The position numbers and the translations under genes are program-made. 64,000 nt of DNA from Rhizobium ruizarguesonis (lineage in GTDB: Bacteria; Pseudomonadota; Alphaproteobacteria; Rhizobiales; Rhizobiaceae), in assembly GCF_012349115.1 (NCBI RefSeq), contig NZ_PQIG01000035.1:119209-183208 (forward strand), in the 5' to 3' direction. The notes under the pieces are model-generated. The model ran no database searches and was not told the DNA's origin. It saw only the letters and a list, made by a program, of their open reading frames with translations. Of this stretch, positions 1 to 10,010 are shown one piece after another. Within the stretch, counting starts at the first letter, position 1; each line of letters begins with the position of its first letter.

Positions 1-89
1 GCCGACTTCGTTGATCGAATGACGGCCGGCGGAGCCTGATCTGCCATTTCTCGATTTTCCAAAAGCTTTAGAAAAACGGACTTAACGCC

Positions 90-1499
90 ATGAGCGCACC
101 GCGTACCCTCTACGACAAGATCTGGGACGATCATCTGGTCGACGAACAGCCAGACGGCACCTGTCTTCTCTACATCGACCGCCACCTGGTTCACGAAGTG
201 ACCTCGCCGCAGGCTTTCGAAGGCCTGCGCATGACCGGCCGCAAGGTTCGCGCGCCGGAAAAGACGCTCGCCGTCGTCGACCATAACGTTCCGACCTCGC
301 CCGACCGCCATCTCGGCATCAAGAACGAGGAAAGCCGCATCCAGGTGGAAGCTCTGGCCACCAATGCCGCCGAATTCGGCGTCGAATATTATTCGGCAAG
401 CGACAAGCGCCAGGGCATCGTCCACATCGTCGGCCCGGAACAGGGCTTCACCCTGCCCGGCATGACCATCGTCTGCGGCGACAGCCATACCTCGACGCAT
501 GGCGCGTTCGGCGCGCTGGCGCACGGCATCGGCACCTCCGAGGTCGAGCATGTGCTGGCGACCCAGACGCTGATCCAGAAGAAGGCCAAGAACATGCTGG
601 TGCGGGTCGACGGCCAGCTTCCGCCGCACGTCACCGCCAAGGACATCATCCTTGCCATCATCGGCGAGATCGGCACGGCCGGCGGCACCGGCCACGTCAT
701 CGAATTTGCCGGTGAAGCGATCCGCGCGCTGTCGATGGAAGGCCGCATGACCGTCTGCAACATGACGATCGAGGGCGGCGCCCGCGCCGGCCTGATCGCC
801 CCGGACGAAAAGACCTTCGAATACATCAAGGGCAAGCCGCGCGCGCCGAAGGGCGAGGCGCTGGAACAGGCGATCGCCTATTGGAAGACGCTGCAGACCG
901 ACGAGGGCGCTCATTACGACCGCGTCGTCGTCCTCGACGCCGCCAGCCTGCCGCCGATCGTTTCCTGGGGCTCCTCGCCCGAGGATGTCATCTCCGTCCA
1001 GGGCATCGTTCCGAACCCGGATGACATTCCGGACGAAACCAAGCGCACCTCCAAGTGGCGCGCGCTCGACTATATGGGCCTGAAGCCGGGCACGAAGATG
1101 ACCGACATCACGCTCGACCGCGTCTTCATCGGCTCCTGCACCAACGGCCGCATCGAGGATCTGCGCGAAGTCGCCAAGGTCGTCGAAGGCAAGACGGTTG
1201 CCTCGACCGTCGACGCGATGATCGTGCCGGGCTCCGGCCTCGTCAAGGAACAGGCGGAAGCCGAAGGCCTCGACAAGATCTTCAAGGCCGCCGGTTTCGA
1301 CTGGCGCGAACCGGGCTGCTCCATGTGCCTTGCGATGAACGACGACCGCCTGAAGCCGGGTGAGCGCTGCGCTTCGACCTCGAACCGCAACTTCGAAGGC
1401 CGTCAGGGCTTCAAGGGCCGCACGCACCTCGTCTCGCCGGCAATGGCAGCCGCAGCCGCAATCGCCGGGCACTTCGTCGATATCCGCGAGTGGAACTGA
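90..1499 (+). CDS. leuC: 3-isopropylmalate dehydratase large subunit
   Basis: Isomerises 2-isopropylmalate to 3-isopropylmalate in leucine biosynthesis, together with the small subunit LeuD, which is not in this window. The protein is 469 residues, full length for bacterial LeuC. The three cysteines that hold the 4Fe-4S cluster are visible: C350 in GSCTNGRI, and C410 and C413 in CSMC. The aconitase-family stretch [22 protein letters not shown] is present near residue 130. The start at ATG 90 gives the usual N-terminus [15 protein letters not shown]; the ribosome site is weak. A strong hairpin follows the stop, so the gene is probably the end of its transcript. Confidence 0.97.
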   Translation: MSAPRTLYDKIWDDHLVDEQPDGTCLLYIDRHLVHEVTSPQAFEGLRMTGRKVRAPEKTLAVVDHNVPTSPDRHLGIKNEESRIQVEALATNAAEFGVEYYSASDKRQGIVHIVGPEQGFTLPGMTIVCGDSHTSTHGAFGALAHGIGTSEVEHVLATQTLIQKKAKNMLVRVDGQLPPHVTAKDIILAIIGEIGTAGGTGHVIEFAGEAIRALSMEGRMTVCNMTIEGGARAGLIAPDEKTFEYIKGKPRAPKGEALEQAIAYWKTLQTDEGAHYDRVVVLDAASLPPIVSWGSSPEDVISVQGIVPNPDDIPDETKRTSKWRALDYMGLKPGTKMTDITLDRVFIGSCTNGRIEDLREVAKVVEGKTVASTVDAMIVPGSGLVKEQAEAEGLDKIFKAAGFDWREPGCSMCLAMNDDRLKPGERCASTSNRNFEGRQGFKGRTHLVSPAMAAAAAIAGHFVDIREWN

Positions 1500-1527
1500 T
1501 CTGATCCGGCCAACGGATGAGATTGAG

Positions 1528-1556
1528 AGCCGCCCGATACACATCGGGCGGCTTTG
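1528..1556 (+). terminator. Rho-independent terminator of leuC
   Basis: An 11-bp perfect stem (1528-1538 with 1543-1553) around the loop ACAC lies 28 bases after the leuC stop and is followed by a short T-containing run. The position and GC-rich stem fit an intrinsic terminator. Confidence 0.75.
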
Positions 1557-1823
1557 CATTTATGGCGTCTGTCGCGTCGACACCCACATGGTGCGACCTG
1601 CACAGCTCCGCGCCTTCTCCAACGCGCAAGAGCTCTGCAGCTCTCTGAATTGCTGTGCTAAAGCGCGTGGCGGGCGAGCCCGTTTGTGCATGGCCCGCCT
1701 TCCCAATTTCATCCTTTCGGGCAATCGACATCGATAAATTCCTGTGGCCTCATCGATGATCAGCGCGACACGCGACAGATACCGTTCAGGCTTCGGCGAA
1801 CACCGCGCCATCGGGGAAGCGCC

Positions 1824-2171
1824 ATGAGGCAGAAATTAGTAGCGAGTTTACTGCGAGCCAGCCTGATCATGTTTGCACCGCTGGCATCGATCGACGCCGT
1901 CGGCGCCGCGCCGATGCATCCAACCATACCGCCAGTCACGGTCGCCTCGGGCCAACTGCAACACGTCGCGCAGAAGAAGATACCGTCACTCAACGGATAC
2001 CGCGGCTACAGCAGCGGCCGGCCCGGCTATATCAAAAGCGCGAACGGTTATTGGTATCCCTCACGCGCCTTCGACGATTATACCGGGTCAATTGGAAGAC
2101 CGCAGAGCCTGGGCAATAGCTGCAGTTACGGCTTCGCCCCGACCAACGGATCGTCCAATTGCAATTATTGA
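1824..2171 (+). CDS. Small secreted hypothetical protein
   Basis: A 115-residue protein of unknown function. The N-terminus from ATG 1824 (after GGGGAAG) has a basic start, a hydrophobic segment and an Ala-rich stretch ending near AVGAAP, which looks like a signal peptide. The mature part is rich in Gly, Tyr, Ser and Asn (for example GYRGYSSGRPGYIKSANGYW) and has two cysteines near the C-terminus that could form a disulfide. I do not recognise the family. It stands alone between leuC and a convergent reductase gene. An upstream in-frame start at 1686 would put the signal segment internally, so 1824 is preferred. Confidence 0.6.
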   Translation: MRQKLVASLLRASLIMFAPLASIDAVGAAPMHPTIPPVTVASGQLQHVAQKKIPSLNGYRGYSSGRPGYIKSANGYWYPSRAFDDYTGSIGRPQSLGNSCSYGFAPTNGSSNCNY

Positions 2172-2252
2172 CTGAAGGCTGCATGCCTCCGTCAAGCGAC
2201 GGCCGCCCGGGTGATCTCTTCTCCGGGGCGACCGCTGATGCGCTCGGCAATG

Positions 2253-3083
2253 CTAGAAGGCTGCCGTCATCGGATCCGGTCCCATGCGGGCACTGGCGCT
2301 GTCGAGCTTGGCGATCGCAGCCATGTCGTCGGCATCGAGCTTGAAGTCGAACACCTGAAAATTCTCCTCGATACGCGACGGCGTCACCGACTTCGGGATG
2401 ACGACGAGGCCGGTGTCGATGTGCCAGCGAATGATGACCTGAGCCGGCGTCTTCTGATGCTTTTTGGCGATCTCGCCTATCACAGCGTTCGAGATGAACT
2501 TGCCCTGGCCGAGCGGGCTCCAGGATTCGGTGGCAATGTTCAGCTTCTGGTGAGCCGCCTGCGCCGCCTTCTGCTGGAAATCGGGATGCAGCTCGATCTG
2601 GTTGATGACGGGAACGACGCCGGTCTCGCCGATGATGCGCTCGAGATGTTCAGGATAGAAATTCGACACGCCGATCGAGCGGGCGCGGCCCTCTTCCCGG
2701 ATGCGCACGAAAGCCTTCCAGGTCTCGGTATAAAGGCCACGATGCGGCGACGGCCAGTGAATGAGATAAAGGTCGACATATTCGGAACCGAGCTTCTTCA
2801 GGCTGCCGTCGAAGGCGCGCAGCGTATTGTCATAGCCCTGATCGGTATTCCTGAGCTTGGTGGTGACGAAGATATCCTTGCGGTCGAGGCCGGAAGAGCG
2901 GATGCCTTCGCCGACGCCTTCTTCGTTGTCGTAACCGGAAGCCGTATCGATGTGACGATAGCCGGCGGCGATCGCCGTGCGCACGGTGGGAGCGGCAATA
3001 TCCTGCGGCGTCTGCCAGACGCCGAGGCCGACTTGGGGAATGGAATGTCCGTCATGGAAAGTGATGATAGGTTGAGCGGTCAC
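2253..3083 (-). CDS. Aldo/keto reductase (2,5-diketo-D-gluconate reductase type)
   Basis: NADPH-dependent reductase of carbonyl substrates in the AKR superfamily. The protein shows the AKR patterns GHSIPQVGLGVWQ near the start, DTASGYDNEEGVG with the catalytic Asp/Tyr pair, the catalytic-Lys region VTTKLRNTDQGYDN, the LIHWPSP motif, and the cofactor-binding stretch VIPKSVTPSRIEEN. I chose the GTG at 3083 because GGAG sits just upstream and it gives the normal AKR N-terminus TAQPIITFHDGH; a longer reading to 3158 adds a Ser-rich tail without family features. The exact substrate cannot be told from sequence. It is transcribed alone. Confidence 0.9.
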   Translation of the reverse strand: MTAQPIITFHDGHSIPQVGLGVWQTPQDIAAPTVRTAIAAGYRHIDTASGYDNEEGVGEGIRSSGLDRKDIFVTTKLRNTDQGYDNTLRAFDGSLKKLGSEYVDLYLIHWPSPHRGLYTETWKAFVRIREEGRARSIGVSNFYPEHLERIIGETGVVPVINQIELHPDFQQKAAQAAHQKLNIATESWSPLGQGKFISNAVIGEIAKKHQKTPAQVIIRWHIDTGLVVIPKSVTPSRIEENFQVFDFKLDADDMAAIAKLDSASARMGPDPMTAAF

Positions 3084-3214
3084 AATATATCTCCGGGAGT
3101 TTGAAGAATTGGACGAGGCATGAATTGCGCCCGCGCTTGCGGACGTCCCTGAACGCATTTCAGCCGGAGCGTTCGGTCACCGCAAACATATAGGCGACCG
3201 CATCCGGAAGACAA

Positions 3215-3763
3215 TCAGACGACGCGGACAATCGTCCCCTTTCGAAGGTGTGGCAGCAGGCGGCGCATGTCGCGCAGGCTCACCGCCACGCAGCCCGCCG
3301 TCGGCTCGTAGCCCGGCCTGATGAGATGGAGGAAGATCGCCGAGCCGCGATTGCGCGCACGCGAGGAGATGTTCCAGTCCATCACCAGGCAGATATCGTA
3401 GAGCCCGTCACTGCGCCGCATCTCCTCGTGACCTGCGCTGAATGGCGCCCGGACGAGGCGGTTGTAGCTGGCGTTGTCAGACTGATCGCACCAGAGCATG
3501 TCGGGGCGGATGCGGCGGATCGAAAGCGGAGTGACGAGCCGGCCGTTCCGTTCGCCGCGCCGGAAGCCTGATATCAGCCTCATCGAGGCGATCGGCGTGG
3601 CGCCGTCGCCCTCGCGTTTCATCACGGTGCGGCCGGAGCGGCCGATCGCAGCAGGCACAGTGATGGCCCCGAGCCGGACGATCGCCCGGCTCTTGCGCCC
3701 CGGCGCAGCACGCACCACCATCGTCGACGGCGTTATACCCCGCCTCTGCCTTGCTTTTTCCAT
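3215..3763 (-). CDS. YkuD-family (L,D-transpeptidase fold) protein
   Basis: The C-terminal half matches the L,D-transpeptidase catalytic domain: a His in IFLHLIRPGYEPT followed by the Cys of TAGCVAV, the pattern of the YkuD active site, although the usual HGC is AGC here. Family members cross-link peptidoglycan or attach proteins to it; this short version of about 180 residues has no clear signal peptide, so its compartment is uncertain. The start is ambiguous: ATG 3763 (MEKARQ) or ATG 3721 (MVVRAAPG); 3913 would overlap the promoter of the divergent regulator. It lies back to back with the OmpR-type regulator, which is of interest because that regulator family is linked to envelope stress. 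Confidence 0.75.
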   Translation of the reverse strand: MEKARQRRGITPSTMVVRAAPGRKSRAIVRLGAITVPAAIGRSGRTVMKREGDGATPIASMRLISGFRRGERNGRLVTPLSIRRIRPDMLWCDQSDNASYNRLVRAPFSAGHEEMRRSDGLYDICLVMDWNISSRARNRGSAIFLHLIRPGYEPTAGCVAVSLRDMRRLLPHLRKGTIVRVV

Positions 3764-3903
3764 TTTTCTCGCATGTCGTGCCTTGTCTGGGGCTTCGATT
3801 GAAATCATATCGAAACCGACCCGGCAACAGCCCGCTGCCCGATCCTTGCCAAACCAGGAATTTGGCGTAGGACTAGGGGACTTAACATGAGGACGCAAAC
3901 GGC

Positions 3904-4587
3904 ATGACCGCACGCACCATTCTTCTGGTGGATGACGACGATGACCTTCGACAGACGCTGACGGAGCAATTGTCGCTGTATGAGGAATTCACGGTTCTGC
4001 AGGAAGCCAACGCCGGCAAAGGTGTCGCGACCGCCCGCTCGACGCCGATCGACCTGCTGATCATGGATGTCGGCCTGCCCGATATGGACGGCCGCGAGGC
4101 AGTGAAGCTGCTGCGCAAGGGCGGCTTCAAGGCGCCGATCATCATGCTGACCGGCCACGATACCGATTCCGACACGATCCTCGGCCTCGAAGCCGGCGCC
4201 AACGACTATGTCACCAAGCCTTTCCGCTTCGCCGTTCTGCTCGCGCGCATCCGCGTGCAGCTGCGCCAGCATGAGCAGAGCGAGGATGCGACCTTCACCG
4301 TTGGCCCCTATCTCTTCAAGCCGAGCCAGAAGCTGCTGACCACCGATAACGGCCAGAAGATCCGGCTGACGGAAAAGGAAGCGGCGATCATCCGCTATCT
4401 CTACCGCGCCGAACAGAAGGTGGTCACCCGCGACGTGCTGCTCGAAGAGGTCTGGGGCTATAATTCCGGCGTGACGACGCATACGCTGGAAACCCACGTC
4501 TATCGTCTGCGCCAGAAAATCGAGCGCGATCCCTCCAATGCCGAAATTCTCGTCACGGAAAACGGCGGCTACAAGATCATACCCTAG
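3904..4587 (+). CDS. OmpR-family response regulator (CenR/OtpR-like)
   Basis: A 227-residue two-component regulator. The receiver domain (about 1-120) carries the acidic pocket VDDDDD, phospho-acceptor D55 in IMDVGLPD, and the conserved Lys in VTKPF. The winged-helix output domain (about 130-227) has the OmpR signature LTEKEAAIIRYL and THTLETHVYRLRQKIE. No histidine kinase is adjacent, so it is an orphan here. The following gene encodes a cyclic-nucleotide-binding protein; the same pairing is described for Brucella otpR, an envelope-stress regulator related to Caulobacter CenR. That specific assignment rests on remembered gene order and is inference. Confidence 0.93.
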   Translation: MTARTILLVDDDDDLRQTLTEQLSLYEEFTVLQEANAGKGVATARSTPIDLLIMDVGLPDMDGREAVKLLRKGGFKAPIIMLTGHDTDSDTILGLEAGANDYVTKPFRFAVLLARIRVQLRQHEQSEDATFTVGPYLFKPSQKLLTTDNGQKIRLTEKEAAIIRYLYRAEQKVVTRDVLLEEVWGYNSGVTTHTLETHVYRLRQKIERDPSNAEILVTENGGYKIIP

Positions 4588-4687
4588 AGCAGTTCCGTTT
4601 TTCTCCGAATCACGGAAATGCCTATCTCTTTGTTTTCATGCAATTCCGAACGCAGACTGCGACGCACTTCTGCTGGAATTGCTCTAA
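4586..4687. repeat. Dispersed palindromic repeat (rhizobial intergenic element)
   Basis: About 100 bases whose ends are near-perfect inverted copies (AGAGCAGTTCC against GGAATTGCTCT) fill the gap between the regulator and the cyclic-nucleotide-binding gene. Related sequence with AATTGCGTAAAAACAAA or its relatives occurs at 14214-14268 and 15291-15431. This resembles REP-like families common in Rhizobium. Confidence 0.65.
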
Positions 4688-4701
4688 GGCGAAAAGCCCG
4701 C

Positions 4702-5157
4702 ATGGCGCTGACCGACGACATCCACATGCTCGCGCAGCTTCCTCTGTTCAAGGACATGAACGAGGATCAGCTGCGGCTGATCGCCTTCGGCGCCGACCGG
4801 CGCATGATCGCTGCCGGCCAGATGCTGTTTCGCCAGGGCTCGCCCGCCGAGAGCGCCTATGTCATCCTCAGCGGCAGCCTGGAGCTGAGCGCGACGAGCA
4901 GCGACGGCATGCAGAGGACAGAGGGGATCGCCGGTCCCGGAACCCTGGTTTCCGAGCTGGCGCTGGTGACGCTGGTGGAGCGCAAGTTCACCGCGGTGGC
5001 GCGCGAGGACACCAGCATCATCCGTATCACCCGCGCCCTCTTCCACCGGCTGATCGAAGAATATCCGGACGCAGCCCGGCTGATCGAGAACCGGATCCGC
5101 GACAATCTCGCCGAACTCGCGGCAAAGGCCGCAAGCCAATTCTATCGCTTCAACTGA
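4702..5157 (+). CDS. Cyclic nucleotide-binding domain protein
   Basis: A 151-residue protein made almost wholly of one CAP_ED domain: LPLFKDMNEDQLRLIAFGADRR, then LFRQGSPAESAYVILSGSLEL and the phosphate-cassette region, here PGTLVSELALV. There is no DNA-binding domain, so it is not a Crp-type regulator; it may be a cyclic-nucleotide sensor acting through protein contacts. Start at ATG 4702 is in the tail of a repeat element; upstream in-frame starts would begin inside the repeat. It lies 114 bases after the response regulator on the same strand and may be cotranscribed, with the repeat between them. Confidence 0.85.
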   Translation: MALTDDIHMLAQLPLFKDMNEDQLRLIAFGADRRMIAAGQMLFRQGSPAESAYVILSGSLELSATSSDGMQRTEGIAGPGTLVSELALVTLVERKFTAVAREDTSIIRITRALFHRLIEEYPDAARLIENRIRDNLAELAAKAASQFYRFN

Positions 5158-5201
5158 TCCCTGTTAGAGCGCTTCTGCACGAAAAGCTGAACCGAATCGC
5201 C

Positions 5202-6005
5202 CTAGAAATCGAAATGCGCCGTCACCGGTACGTGGTCGGAGGGCCGGTCCCAGCCGCGCGCCTCCTTCAGGATTTCGATTCGCTTGAGATGCGGCCCGAG
5301 ATCCGACGACGACCAGATATGGTCGAGACGGCGGCCGCGATCGGCGGCCTCCCAATCCTTGGCGCGGTAGCTCCACCAGGTGTAGAGTTTCTCGCTGGCA
5401 GGCACATGCTGGCGCATCAGATCGAGCCAGGCGCCGCGCTTCATCACCTCGAGCAGCCCCTCGGTTTCGACGGGCGTATGGCTGACGATCTTCAGAAGCT
5501 GCTTGTGCGACCAGACGTCATGCTCCAGCGGCGCGATGTTGAGGTCGCCGACGAGAATTGACGACGTATTGGCCTCGCCATTGGCTTTCAGCAGCTTCAT
5601 CTCCTCGATGAAATCGAGCTTGTGGCCGAATTTCGGATTGATCGTGCGATCCGGCTCGTCACCGCCGGCCGGGACGTAGAAATTATGCAGCCGGACTCGA
5701 CGATTGCCGTGCTCGAAGATCGCCGAGATGTGGCGCGCATCGCCGACGCCGCAATAATCCTGCCGGTGATCCTCGGTCAGCGGAATGCGCGAGGCGATCG
5801 CCACGCCATGATAGCCTTTCTGGCCATGGATGATAATGTGATTGTAGCCCATCGCCCTGAGCGGTGCCGCCGGAAACAGGTCGTTCGTCACCTTGGTTTC
5901 CTGCAGACAGAGGATATCGGGCCTGTGCTTGAGAACGAGCTGCTCGACGATCGGCATGCGCAGCCGCACCGAATTGATGTTCCAAGTGGTGATCGAAACA
6001 CCCAT
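5202..6005 (-). CDS. xthA: Exodeoxyribonuclease III
   Basis: AP endonuclease and 3'-5' exonuclease of base excision repair, 267 residues. The exonuclease-endonuclease-phosphatase motifs appear in order: ITTWNINSVRLR at the start, LQETKV with the metal-binding Glu, YHGVAIASR, VGDLNIAP, RRLDHIWSS and SDHVPV with the catalytic Asp-His. ATG 6005 is chosen because GAGAGGG lies upstream and MGVSITTWNINS is the usual N-terminus; the longer reading to 6074 adds a non-conserved tail. It is transcribed towards the cyclic-nucleotide-binding gene and converges with it. Confidence 0.95.
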   Translation of the reverse strand: MGVSITTWNINSVRLRMPIVEQLVLKHRPDILCLQETKVTNDLFPAAPLRAMGYNHIIIHGQKGYHGVAIASRIPLTEDHRQDYCGVGDARHISAIFEHGNRRVRLHNFYVPAGGDEPDRTINPKFGHKLDFIEEMKLLKANGEANTSSILVGDLNIAPLEHDVWSHKQLLKIVSHTPVETEGLLEVMKRGAWLDLMRQHVPASEKLYTWWSYRAKDWEAADRGRRLDHIWSSSDLGPHLKRIEILKEARGWDRPSDHVPVTAHFDF

Positions 6006-6117
6006 GCCCCATACCCTCTCGCGTCCAATGCCCGCATGCCGGCCGAACCACAGCTCGACGCGACGCGCTTTCATGAAAGGGCTTTAAAACAAAGGCGGAC
6101 GCGAGGGAACCGGCCAT

Positions 6118-6225
6118 GAGCATGATGCCGAAAAGTGTGAGCGGTTTTCGGACGACATCATGCTCAAATCTTTGATTGAGATCCGGATGTTTTCAAGCCA
6201 ATCCGGCCTGAAGACATCCGGATCT
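6118..6225. repeat. 108-bp double-hairpin dispersed repeat, copy 1
   Basis: Two consecutive hairpins: 6118-6165, whose ends are GAGCATGATG and CATCATGCTC, and 6179-6225, whose ends are AGATCCGGATG and CATCCGGATCT. The first 48 bases match copy 2 at 31114-31161 base for base by eye, and the second hairpin is a diverged version of that at 31175-31221. It lies between xthA and lolA. Confidence 0.85.
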
Positions 6226-6258
6226 TGTAAAAGGAGCAGCCGATCAACCGAAAAGGCC

Positions 6259-6927
6259 TCAGTCGCGCGACTGAGGCGTGCCTGGAATGGTCTCATAGGG
6301 CACGCGGAAGACGCGATCGTCGAACTGCATGCCGGTTTTGACGTTGAAGATCATCACCGAGGTGTCCTTGCCCTGATTGTCGGTGATCGTCCACTGACGC
6401 AGGTCGTAGGTCTTCGGGTCGAACATCATGGTGATGGTCGAGTTTCCGAACACCGTATTGTTACCCAGCGCGATCGTCGTCAGATCAGACTCTTCCTTCA
6501 CGCCCTTCACCATGCCGGCCGAAAGGTCGATATGCTGCGCCAGGAGCAGGCTGAGCGGGGTCTTGGAGAGCGGATAGAGATCCCAGGTCTTCAGCTTCGT
6601 ATTGCCGATGGCGACGTTCCTGCCGTCGGCGATCACCCGCATCGGCGACGGAGCGTCATAGTTGAAGCGCAACTTACCCGGGCGCTGGATGAAAAACTTG
6701 CCGCCGGTCTGTTCGCCGCGCGGACCGAACTGCACGAATTCACCCTGCATCGTCGTGACGCCGGAGAAATGATCGGCGATCGCCTGCGCGGTGCCGGAGG
6801 CGGGAGCTGCCGCCTGCGCGTAAGCGCCAAGGGGAATGGCGCTCGCCATCGCAGCGACGGCGAAGGCGCCGAGAAGGTCGCGGCGCGTTACCGCCAGGCC
6901 GGAGAGGAAGGTATCGGAGTGACTCAT
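6259..6927 (-). CDS. lolA: Outer-membrane lipoprotein carrier protein LolA family
   Basis: Periplasmic carrier that takes lipoproteins to the outer membrane. The 222-residue protein has an N-terminal export signal with a twin arginine (VTRRDLLGAFAVAAMASAIPLGAYAQA) followed by the LolA fold: MQGEFVQFGPRGEQTGGKFF, IQRPGKLRFNYD, and VFGNSTITMMFDPKT. The start has a good ribosome site (AAAGGAGATTTAG). Alphaproteobacterial LolA proteins of this length are common; the twin-arginine character of the signal is a guess from the sequence and may be an ordinary Sec signal. It lies downstream of ftsK on the same strand, 139 bases away, as is usual in Rhizobiales. Confidence 0.88.
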   Translation of the reverse strand: MSHSDTFLSGLAVTRRDLLGAFAVAAMASAIPLGAYAQAAAPASGTAQAIADHFSGVTTMQGEFVQFGPRGEQTGGKFFIQRPGKLRFNYDAPSPMRVIADGRNVAIGNTKLKTWDLYPLSKTPLSLLLAQHIDLSAGMVKGVKEESDLTTIALGNNTVFGNSTITMMFDPKTYDLRQWTITDNQGKDTSVMIFNVKTGMQFDDRVFRVPYETIPGTPQSRD

Positions 6928-7066
6928 CTAAATCTCCTTTATGCGATCTGCATGCTGCCGAAAGGCGGCGTCTTCAAGGCGTTGCGATCGGCCTGCGAGA
7001 GGTAACGGCTTCGACGCTATCAGGTTTCCGCAAAAGCGGCTGTATTGGAAATATATGCCTGTTCTG

Positions 7067-9760
7067 TCAGCGGTCGAGGATGTCGCCTTCTGTGGGAACG
7101 AGGATCTCGCGTTTGCCGGCATGGTTGGCCGGTCCGATGATGCCCTCCTTCTCCATGCGCTCGACGAGCGAGGCGGCGCGGTTGTAGCCGATGCCGAGCC
7201 GGCGCTGGACGTAGGAGGTCGACGCCTTGCCGTCGCGCAGCACGATGGCGACCGCCTGGTCGTAGGGATCTTCCGATTCGGAAAGATTGGACGTGCCGGC
7301 CGGACCGCCGCCACCGCCGCCGTAATCGCCGTCTTCGTCGTCATCGGCGGTGATTGCGTCGAGATACTGCGGCGAGCCCTGGGTCTTCAGGTAGGAGACG
7401 ATCTCTTCCACTTCGACATCCGAAACGAACGGACCGTGCACGCGCTGGATACGCCCGCCGCCCGCCATGTAGAGCATGTCGCCCATGCCGAGCAGCTGTT
7501 CAGCGCCCTGTTCGCCAAGGATGGTGCGGCTGTCGATCTTCGAGGTCACCTGGAAGGAGATGCGGGTCGGGAAGTTCGCCTTGATCGTGCCGGTGATGAC
7601 GTCGACGGACGGACGCTGTGTCGCCATGATCACGTGGATGCCGGCCGCACGCGCCATTTGCGCCAGACGCTGGACGGCGCCTTCGATATCCTTGCCGGCG
7701 ACCATCATCAGGTCGGCCATCTCGTCGATGATCACGACGATATAGGGCATCGGCCGCAGATCGAATTCCTCGGTCTCGTACATCGCCTCGCCGGTATGGC
7801 GGTCGAAGCCGGTCTGCACCGTGCGCGAGATCGCCTCGCCCTTCGACAGCGCCTGCTCGACGCGGGTGTTGAAGCCATCGATGTTGCGCACGCCGATCTT
7901 CGACATCTTCTTGTAGCGCTCTTCCATCTCGCGAACGGTCCATTTGAGCGCGACGACGGCCTTCTTCGGATCGGTGACGACAGGCGAAAGCAGGTGCGGG
8001 ATGCCGTCATAGACGGAGAGTTCGAGCATCTTCGGGTCGATCATGATCAGGCGGCACTGTTCCGGCGTCATGCGGTAGAGCAGCGACAGGATCATCGTAT
8101 TGATCGCGACCGACTTGCCGGAACCGGTGGTGCCGGCGACGAGCAGATGCGGCATCTTGGCAAGATCGGCGATCACCGCTTCGCCGCCGATCGTCTTGCC
8201 GAGCGCCATGGCGAGCTTCGCCTTGCTGCCCTCGAAATCCCGGGAAGCGATGAGTTCACGCAGATAGACGGTCTCGCGCGTCTGGTTCGGCAATTCGATG
8301 CCGATCGCGTTGCGGCCGGGCACGACGGCGACGCGGGCGGCAATGGCGCTCATCGAGCGGGCGATATCGTCGGCAAGGCCGATGACGCGCGACGACTTGA
8401 TGCCGGGCGCCGGCTCCAATTCGTAGAGCGTGACGACAGGGCCGGGGCGGACATGGATGATCTCGCCCTTGACGCCGAAATCTTCGAGCACGCCTTCGAG
8501 CATGCGGGCGTTCTGCTCCAGCGCATCGGCCGAAAGCGTGGAGTCGCGCACGACGTTCTTCGGTTCGGCGAGCAGATGCATCGAGGGAAGCTGGAAACCC
8601 TCGGGACGGATGAACGAGCCCTGCGCCTCCCGCTCGATGCGGGCGCTGGGCTTCGGGCGTGCGACCACGGGGATGACGCGCGGTTCCGGCTTGCCGGCCG
8701 CCTTTGCCGGCGCGCGGATCATCCAGTCGTCGTCATCGTCGTCCGGCAGGATATCGGCCGGGCGCGGCGGCATGTCGTTATCGAAGGGCAGGTCGTCGTC
8801 ATTATCATCGTCGTCATCGATGGACAGCGACGGCGCGGAGACGATGCGCCGCGGCGAAGCCGCCCTTGGCCCCATTGATGGTTCCATCGAGGGCTCCATG
8901 CGCTCACCGCGGACGGTCGGCGCCTTGGCGCGAACGGGTTCATTCAACGTACCGAACTCGTCATCGTTGAAATCATAAGGTGATTCGTAATCGCCCTGGC
9001 GCCGCTTGCGCGGCCCCATGCCGAAGAGCCGGCGCAGCCGGCCCTGGCTCATGTACCAGGCATGCGTCACCGCGCCGCTGAAAGCGACCCAGCGCGACTC
9101 GTCCTCCTCCTCGTCCTCGTCTCCGACGACGCGGGCCTTGCTGCGTGTATCGACGTAATCCTCCTCGATCTCCTCATCGGCGTCGCTGCGACCGACGAGG
9201 CCGGCGGCAAACAGCATCATCCAGGCGGTCGGCGCGGCAAAGATGCAGCCGACGACCATGGCGAAGGTGCCTGTGGGATAAGCGCCGACGAAGAGTGCGG
9301 GAAAACGCAGGATCATGTCGCCGACGACGCCGCCGATGCCGTTCGGAATCGGCCAGGTGAGCGGCGGCGGAAAACAGCCGATGACGGCGGAAGAGAGGAC
9401 CGAACCGGCAAACCAGGCGCCGATCCGAGCAGGAATACGGCTGAAGCGGCGGCCAGAAATCAGCGTCAGCGCCCAGGCGACGATCGGCAGCATCGAAACG
9501 ACGCTGGCAAGGCCGAGGAATTGCATGACGATATCGGCAAAGGCGGCACCGCTGTAACCGAGAATATTCGTCGGCAGGTTGGCGGTGGCATAGGAATAGC
9601 TCGGATCCGCAACGTTCCATGTCGCCAGCGCCGCGACGCAGAACGCCAGCAGCAGAAAGATCGCAAAGCCGATGAGTGCCTGGATCTGCCGCAGCATGAA
9701 TGCCGAGAAGGAGAACCGATCCGGACGGCCATCCATTGCCGGCGACGTGCTTCTTGCCAT
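7067..9760 (-). CDS. ftsK: DNA translocase FtsK
   Basis: Septal DNA pump that clears chromosomes at division and activates XerCD recombination. The protein is 897 residues. Several N-terminal membrane segments lie within about residues 20-190 (for example [18 protein letters not shown]), followed by an acidic low-complexity linker (runs of Asp near [13 protein letters not shown]), then the RecA-like motor with Walker A GTTGSGKS near residue 540 and Walker [13 protein letters not shown], and a C-terminal winged-helix gamma domain ending [19 protein letters not shown] 9760 is preferred over 9790 because it gives the short cytoplasmic lead usual in the family. The long open frame on the opposite strand is a shadow. 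Confidence 0.97.
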   Translation of the reverse strand: MARSTSPAMDGRPDRFSFSAFMLRQIQALIGFAIFLLLAFCVAALATWNVADPSYSYATANLPTNILGYSGAAFADIVMQFLGLASVVSMLPIVAWALTLISGRRFSRIPARIGAWFAGSVLSSAVIGCFPPPLTWPIPNGIGGVVGDMILRFPALFVGAYPTGTFAMVVGCIFAAPTAWMMLFAAGLVGRSDADEEIEEDYVDTRSKARVVGDEDEEEDESRWVAFSGAVTHAWYMSQGRLRRLFGMGPRKRRQGDYESPYDFNDDEFGTLNEPVRAKAPTVRGERMEPSMEPSMGPRAASPRRIVSAPSLSIDDDDDNDDDLPFDNDMPPRPADILPDDDDDDWMIRAPAKAAGKPEPRVIPVVARPKPSARIEREAQGSFIRPEGFQLPSMHLLAEPKNVVRDSTLSADALEQNARMLEGVLEDFGVKGEIIHVRPGPVVTLYELEPAPGIKSSRVIGLADDIARSMSAIAARVAVVPGRNAIGIELPNQTRETVYLRELIASRDFEGSKAKLAMALGKTIGGEAVIADLAKMPHLLVAGTTGSGKSVAINTMILSLLYRMTPEQCRLIMIDPKMLELSVYDGIPHLLSPVVTDPKKAVVALKWTVREMEERYKKMSKIGVRNIDGFNTRVEQALSKGEAISRTVQTGFDRHTGEAMYETEEFDLRPMPYIVVIIDEMADLMMVAGKDIEGAVQRLAQMARAAGIHVIMATQRPSVDVITGTIKANFPTRISFQVTSKIDSRTILGEQGAEQLLGMGDMLYMAGGGRIQRVHGPFVSDVEVEEIVSYLKTQGSPQYLDAITADDDEDGDYGGGGGGPAGTSNLSESEDPYDQAVAIVLRDGKASTSYVQRRLGIGYNRAASLVERMEKEGIIGPANHAGKREILVPTEGDILDR

Positions 9761-9902
9761 GTGTCTAACCCGTCCAATGCCTGAGGACACGCGAATCGCT
9801 GAAGCTTCGCCGTGCCAAAATGCGTCCGCTCTACCTAATCAGAGCCGGGTTAAAGCGATGTTAACCATGCATGGCTGGACGACAATTCCGGACAGGGAAA
9901 TG

Positions 9903-9932
9903 AAAAAGGCCCGAACCTTGGAAGGTCCGGGC
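9903..9932 (-). terminator. Rho-independent terminator of amtB
   Basis: On the minus strand a stem of about 9 bp (9909-9917 with 9924-9932) with one imperfect position is followed by CCTTTTTC. It lies 79 bases beyond the amtB stop. A second GC-rich hairpin without a T run sits closer, at 9973-9997. Confidence 0.75.
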
Positions 9933-10010
9933 GAAATGCGGTCTATGGTTAGATAGGCCGCGACGGGCCATGAAGCGGCGCCCTTTTGCCGGGCGCCGCA
10001 AACCCTGTGA

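Noticed and set aside
6941..8878. 645-codon open frame opposite ftsK
   Set aside because: Antisense shadow of a clear ftsK gene in GC-rich DNA; composition dominated by Arg, Asp and Ala with no family features.
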